32,806 bases of DNA from Bacillota bacterium (GTDB taxonomy: Bacteria; Bacillota; Dethiobacteria; Dethiobacterales; Dethiobacteraceae), in NCBI GenBank assembly GCA_012521405.1, contig JAAYMK010000114.1, forward strand, positions 1-32,806, read 5' to 3'. The number at the start of each line of letters is the position of its first letter. Position 1 is the stretch's first letter. The notes beneath the pieces were generated by a model that was not told the origin of the DNA, searched no databases, and was given only the letters and a program-made list of their open reading frames with translations. The translations under genes and the position numbers were made by a program. Shown in pieces: positions 30,325-32,806 of the stretch.

Positions 30325-30843
30325 ATGGATTTAAAAGCGAAATTAAGACATGTGATGGATTTTCCCCAAGAAGGTGTGGACTTTATTGATATTACTACAG
30401 TTTTGCAAGATAAAGATGCTTTTAAATACGCCATGGATCAATTATTGGCAGCGGCAAAGGATATTGAGTTTGAGCTGATTGTGGGGCCGGAGTCCAGGGG
30501 CTTTATTTTCGGAGCTCCTATGGCTTATTTGCTAAATAAAGGTTTTGTTCCTATTCGCAAGAAAGGTAAGTTGCCCTATAAGACCATTGCCGTTGAATAT
30601 GAACTGGAATATGGTACCGATGTGATGGAAATGCATGCAGACGCCATCAAGGAAGGGCAGAAAGTGCTCATTGTAGATGATTTGCTGGCAACAGGCGGGA
30701 CAACCCTGGCAAATATTAAGTTGGTGGAAAGGTTGGGCGGAATTGTGACCGGCATTATTTACCTTGTTGAACTGGAATACCTGCATGGCAGAGAAAAACT
30801 AAAAGGTTATAATGTACACTCCATCGTTAAAATCCAGGAATAA
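30325..30843 (+). CDS. apt: Adenine phosphoribosyltransferase
   Basis: A 172-residue type I phosphoribosyltransferase that converts adenine and PRPP to AMP (purine salvage). It shows 'fPqeGVdFiDITtvLqD', 'ivGPESRGFIFGaPmAyllnkGFvPiRKkGKLPykti', and the PRPP-binding loop VLIVDDLLATGGT (about 115-127). Full family length. The start at 30325 follows AAAGAGGTAG. It has its own promoter and terminator, so is monocistronic. Confidence 0.96.
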   Translation: MDLKAKLRHVMDFPQEGVDFIDITTVLQDKDAFKYAMDQLLAAAKDIEFELIVGPESRGFIFGAPMAYLLNKGFVPIRKKGKLPYKTIAVEYELEYGTDVMEMHADAIKEGQKVLIVDDLLATGGTTLANIKLVERLGGIVTGIIYLVELEYLHGREKLKGYNVHSIVKIQE

Positions 30844-30856
30844 CCGGCCGGAGGGG

Positions 30857-30880
30857 AAAGCTCCCGTGGGGGAGCTTTTT
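30857..30880 (+). terminator. Rho-independent terminator after apt
   Basis: AAAGCTCCC and GGGAGCTTT form a 9-bp stem with a 4-base loop, followed by T residues. Confidence 0.85.
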
Positions 30881-30899
30881 GTTTTCCAAAGAATTTGTT

Positions 30900-30929
30900 T
30901 TGGCAAGATTTGAGAAATAATGCTATACT
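30900..30929 (+). promoter_or_regulatory. Promoter of the secreted protease gene
   Basis: TTGGCA at 30900-30905 and TATACT at 30924-30929, spacer 18, with a TGC extended -10. Confidence 0.65.
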
Positions 30930-30970
30930 TAAAGAGAGCTATATGCTTTTGCAAGCGAGGGGAAATTTCT

Positions 30971-32659
30971 ATGCATAGCAAAAATAAATTTTTTGGTTTG
31001 CTTTTTATTTTACTTGTTGTTTTCTTGTGCAGTAATCTTTTGCCTCCGGTGGTTTTTGCCGCTAAATACCAGACTTATGCGGAAAAATTGGCTAAAATTA
31101 ATGTTTTTCGTGGCACAGGTGAAGGTTTTGATTTGGAGCGGGAGCCCACACGGCTTGAGGGGCTGGTTATGCTCATTAGACTTTTAGGGGCGGAGGAAGA
31201 AGCAAAGCAAATTACCAAGTATACTTTTCCTTTCGCTGATGTGCCCAATTGGGGCAAAGGTTATGTCCAATATGCATATGAAAACGGTCTCACCAAAGGT
31301 ATTAGTCAAACAAAATTTGGCACAAATAACTTAATTGATGCTAAATCGTACTTAACTTTTTTACTGCGGGCCCTGGGGTACAGTGACCAGCACGGTGATT
31401 TTTCCTGGGGGGAAGCCGTAGAATTTGCCTTGGAAAAAGGTATTATTAGTGAGAGTATGTATTTTGAATTGAGCTCGCAAACTTTTTTACGGGATCATAT
31501 GGCTAAAACTTCCTATGATGCTTTAAATGCTTACATGAAAGGTACGGAAAAGAAATTAATCGGTTATTTAATCGAAAAGGGAAGTATTGATCCCATCAAG
31601 GCGCAGGCTGTTTTGGCCGGCGGCAATGGTAGTGAGGCATCCGGGGGACTTGATTTCGAAAAATTAATGGAAGCTTGTGTGTACATAGAAGTGGAAACAA
31701 AAAACGGCCGCAAAAGCGGCAGTGGGTTTTATCTTGACCGGCAGGGCACCATTGTTACCAATTACCATGTTATTGCTAAGGCACAAAAAATTAGCATTAT
31801 CAACAGTGACGGCAGTGCCTACACCGGCGAGGTAATCATTAAAGGTTATGATAAGGAATTGGATCTTGCCCTTTTAGCAATTGACCAAAAAAATAAATCA
31901 TTTTTACCCCTAGGTGACAGCAGCAGCGTTAAAGTGGGACAACCTGTTTATGCCATCGGCAGCCCTTTAGGCCTGCCCAATACTGTCTCGGAGGGTATCA
32001 TCAGCGGCATTAGGGAAAACGGTATTCAAACTACCGCTCCCATTAGTCCCGGAAGCAGCGGCGGTGCCCTCATTACACAAAAGGGTGAAGTTATCGGTAT
32101 AACCTATGCGGTAATGCAGGGTGGGGAGAATCTAGGGTTTGCCATCCCCATTGAGAAAATTTTTACCGTGCAAACAGATTTAAACTTGACGGTGGCAGAA
32201 TTTTTCGCCCGGGAAACCCCTGATCTGAAAAAATTTACTGAGCGCTTGGAGCGCCAATATCAAACAATTACTCTCAACGGCAAAAAAATTCGTATTGACG
32301 AAATCCATGTAAGTGGAGGGGAAAGTGGGATAGTTTTTATTGAGTTCATTTTTACGCATGATCTTGAAGCCTACTTGGATGCGGAAACGCTGGGCAGAGA
32401 CAGTTTATTGCGTGATTTTTCAGCACTGGCTTATACTTTTAGTAAGGATTTAAATGCCAATGTCTTTTTGCAGCTGTCGCTGATGACGGAAATGACTCGC
32501 TATCCTTACGCCTTTACTGAAAACGATATTTTAGACGAATTAAATTTAAATCCCATCACTTATCTGGGGAATAATACTTGGCTTGTTTACTTTCCTTTTG
32601 TTTATGTTTATGTAAACAACAGCAACAATATTTATTTGCATGGTTTTTGGTTTAATTAA
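30971..32659 (+). CDS. Secreted HtrA-like (S1C) serine protease with S-layer-homology-type N-terminus
   Basis: A 562-residue exported protein. Start ATG 30971 follows GAGGGGA and gives a classical signal peptide (1 to about 30, ending VFA-A). Residues about 35-195 resemble degenerate S-layer homology modules ('aeKLakinVFrGtgegFdLereptRlEglvmliRLLGaee', 'FaDVPnWgkgYvqYAyenGLtkGis...fg'), which would hold it on the cell wall. A trypsin-like domain (about 222-400) has the triad H266 (NYHVI), D298 (LDLALL) and S363 (GSSGGA). No PDZ domain follows, unlike most HtrA/DegP proteins; instead there is a roughly 160-residue tail of unknown type. Probably an envelope quality-control or processing protease. 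Confidence 0.88.
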   Translation: MHSKNKFFGLLFILLVVFLCSNLLPPVVFAAKYQTYAEKLAKINVFRGTGEGFDLEREPTRLEGLVMLIRLLGAEEEAKQITKYTFPFADVPNWGKGYVQYAYENGLTKGISQTKFGTNNLIDAKSYLTFLLRALGYSDQHGDFSWGEAVEFALEKGIISESMYFELSSQTFLRDHMAKTSYDALNAYMKGTEKKLIGYLIEKGSIDPIKAQAVLAGGNGSEASGGLDFEKLMEACVYIEVETKNGRKSGSGFYLDRQGTIVTNYHVIAKAQKISIINSDGSAYTGEVIIKGYDKELDLALLAIDQKNKSFLPLGDSSSVKVGQPVYAIGSPLGLPNTVSEGIISGIRENGIQTTAPISPGSSGGALITQKGEVIGITYAVMQGGENLGFAIPIEKIFTVQTDLNLTVAEFFARETPDLKKFTERLERQYQTITLNGKKIRIDEIHVSGGESGIVFIEFIFTHDLEAYLDAETLGRDSLLRDFSALAYTFSKDLNANVFLQLSLMTEMTRYPYAFTENDILDELNLNPITYLGNNTWLVYFPFVYVYVNNSNNIYLHGFWFN

Positions 32660-32662
32660 AAG

Positions 32663-32694
32663 ATAATGCCTGCCGCAGCGGCAGGCATTATTTT
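32663..32694. terminator. Terminator between convergent genes
   Basis: ATAATGCCTGCC and GGCAGGCATTAT form a perfect 12-bp stem with a 5-base loop. It can end the protease transcript on the plus strand (TTTTA follows) and, being symmetric with A/T-rich flanks, probably also the minus-strand gene. Confidence 0.8.
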
Positions 32695-32806
32695 ATGTGG
32701 TCAATTCCTCCAAAAGTCTTGCGGTATGGAAACCTTCATGGACGGCATCAATGACTTTGGCCGGCCTTACATTGTCACCAATGACAAGTACCCTCTTGAT
32801 TTTTCC
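32693..32806 (-). CDS. C-terminal end of an FAD/NADH-dependent flavin oxidoreductase
   Basis: A minus-strand frame is open from the window edge to TAA at 32693-32695, giving the last 37 residues. The pattern 'vlVIGDnvrPaKViDAvHEGfhtArlLeeL' matches the C-terminus of the old-yellow-enzyme/2-enoate-reductase group (IGDC..P.ki.dAihegf..a..i), where it closes over FAD in the NADH-binding part. The start lies beyond the window. The usual Cys after IGD is Asn here. Substrate cannot be assigned. Confidence 0.72.
   Translation of the reverse strand, partial: GKIKRVLVIGDNVRPAKVIDAVHEGFHTARLLEELTT

Noticed and set aside
1-32806. Mobile elements, CRISPR arrays, tRNA or rRNA genes
   Set aside because: No transposase or integrase frame, no spaced direct repeats and no cloverleaf or rRNA segments were recognised on either strand.

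Overview
The window looks like chromosomal DNA from an anaerobic, endospore-forming Firmicute (Clostridia; a Peptococcaceae- or Syntrophomonadaceae-like lineage is a guess). The basis is a spoVAC-spoVAD-spoVAE operon with a sigma-G-like promoter, CotF-type coat genes, menaquinone-side-chain and sesquarterpene genes of Bacillus/Clostridia type (YtpB, HepT, YqhV), a tyrosine T-box riboswitch, an S-layer-homology protease, two oxygen-sensitive glycyl radical enzymes, and AGGAGG-type ribosome binding sites throughout. Nearly all DNA is coding. I see no tRNA, rRNA, IS element, CRISPR array or prophage.

Layout. (1) 1-2774: the 3' end of a YtpB-like terpene synthase converges on heptaprenyl diphosphate synthase and a YqhV-like membrane protein; a TPR membrane protein is divergent. 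(2) 2909-5596: a DUF1858 redox-disulfide protein, then spoVAC-AD-AE and two small coat-type genes, all probably late-sporulation except DUF1858. (3) 5897-8243: a duplicated DUF1538 membrane protein and a tandem-domain PII-like protein. (4) 8359-12635: a Fur-box-controlled operon feoA-feoB followed by a nicotianamine-synthase-like methyltransferase, a UPF0104 flippase-like membrane protein and phosphatidylserine synthase. (5) 12761-24620: a GNAT acetyltransferase, a type III CoA-transferase, an EF-G/TetM-like GTPase fused to a Rae1/YacP-like NYN nuclease, a duplicated MoaF-like protein and two tandem 817-residue glycyl radical enzymes. (6) 24622-26191: tyrS with its T-box leader. (7) 26284-28561: a SIMPL protein convergent on DUF3006 and a metallo-beta-lactamase protein carrying a C-terminal Ada-like zinc motif. 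(8) 28896-32806: a homocysteine S-methyltransferase with a reduced tail, apt, a secreted HtrA-like protease, and the 3' end of a flavin oxidoreductase on the minus strand.

How the genes fit together. The clearest functional units are the isoprenoid pair (HepT makes the C35 substrate that YtpB-type enzymes cyclise), the SpoVA channel that loads dipicolinic acid into the forespore, and iron uptake under Fur. Three associations look least described and most worth following: the ribosomal GTPase-nuclease fusion; the twin glycyl radical enzymes beside a double MoaF protein and a CoA-transferase, with a long inverted repeat at the glycyl radical promoter; and the iron-regulated operon that joins Feo to a nicotianamine-synthase-like enzyme and phospholipid genes. 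Functions of these three are inference; no similarity search was possible.
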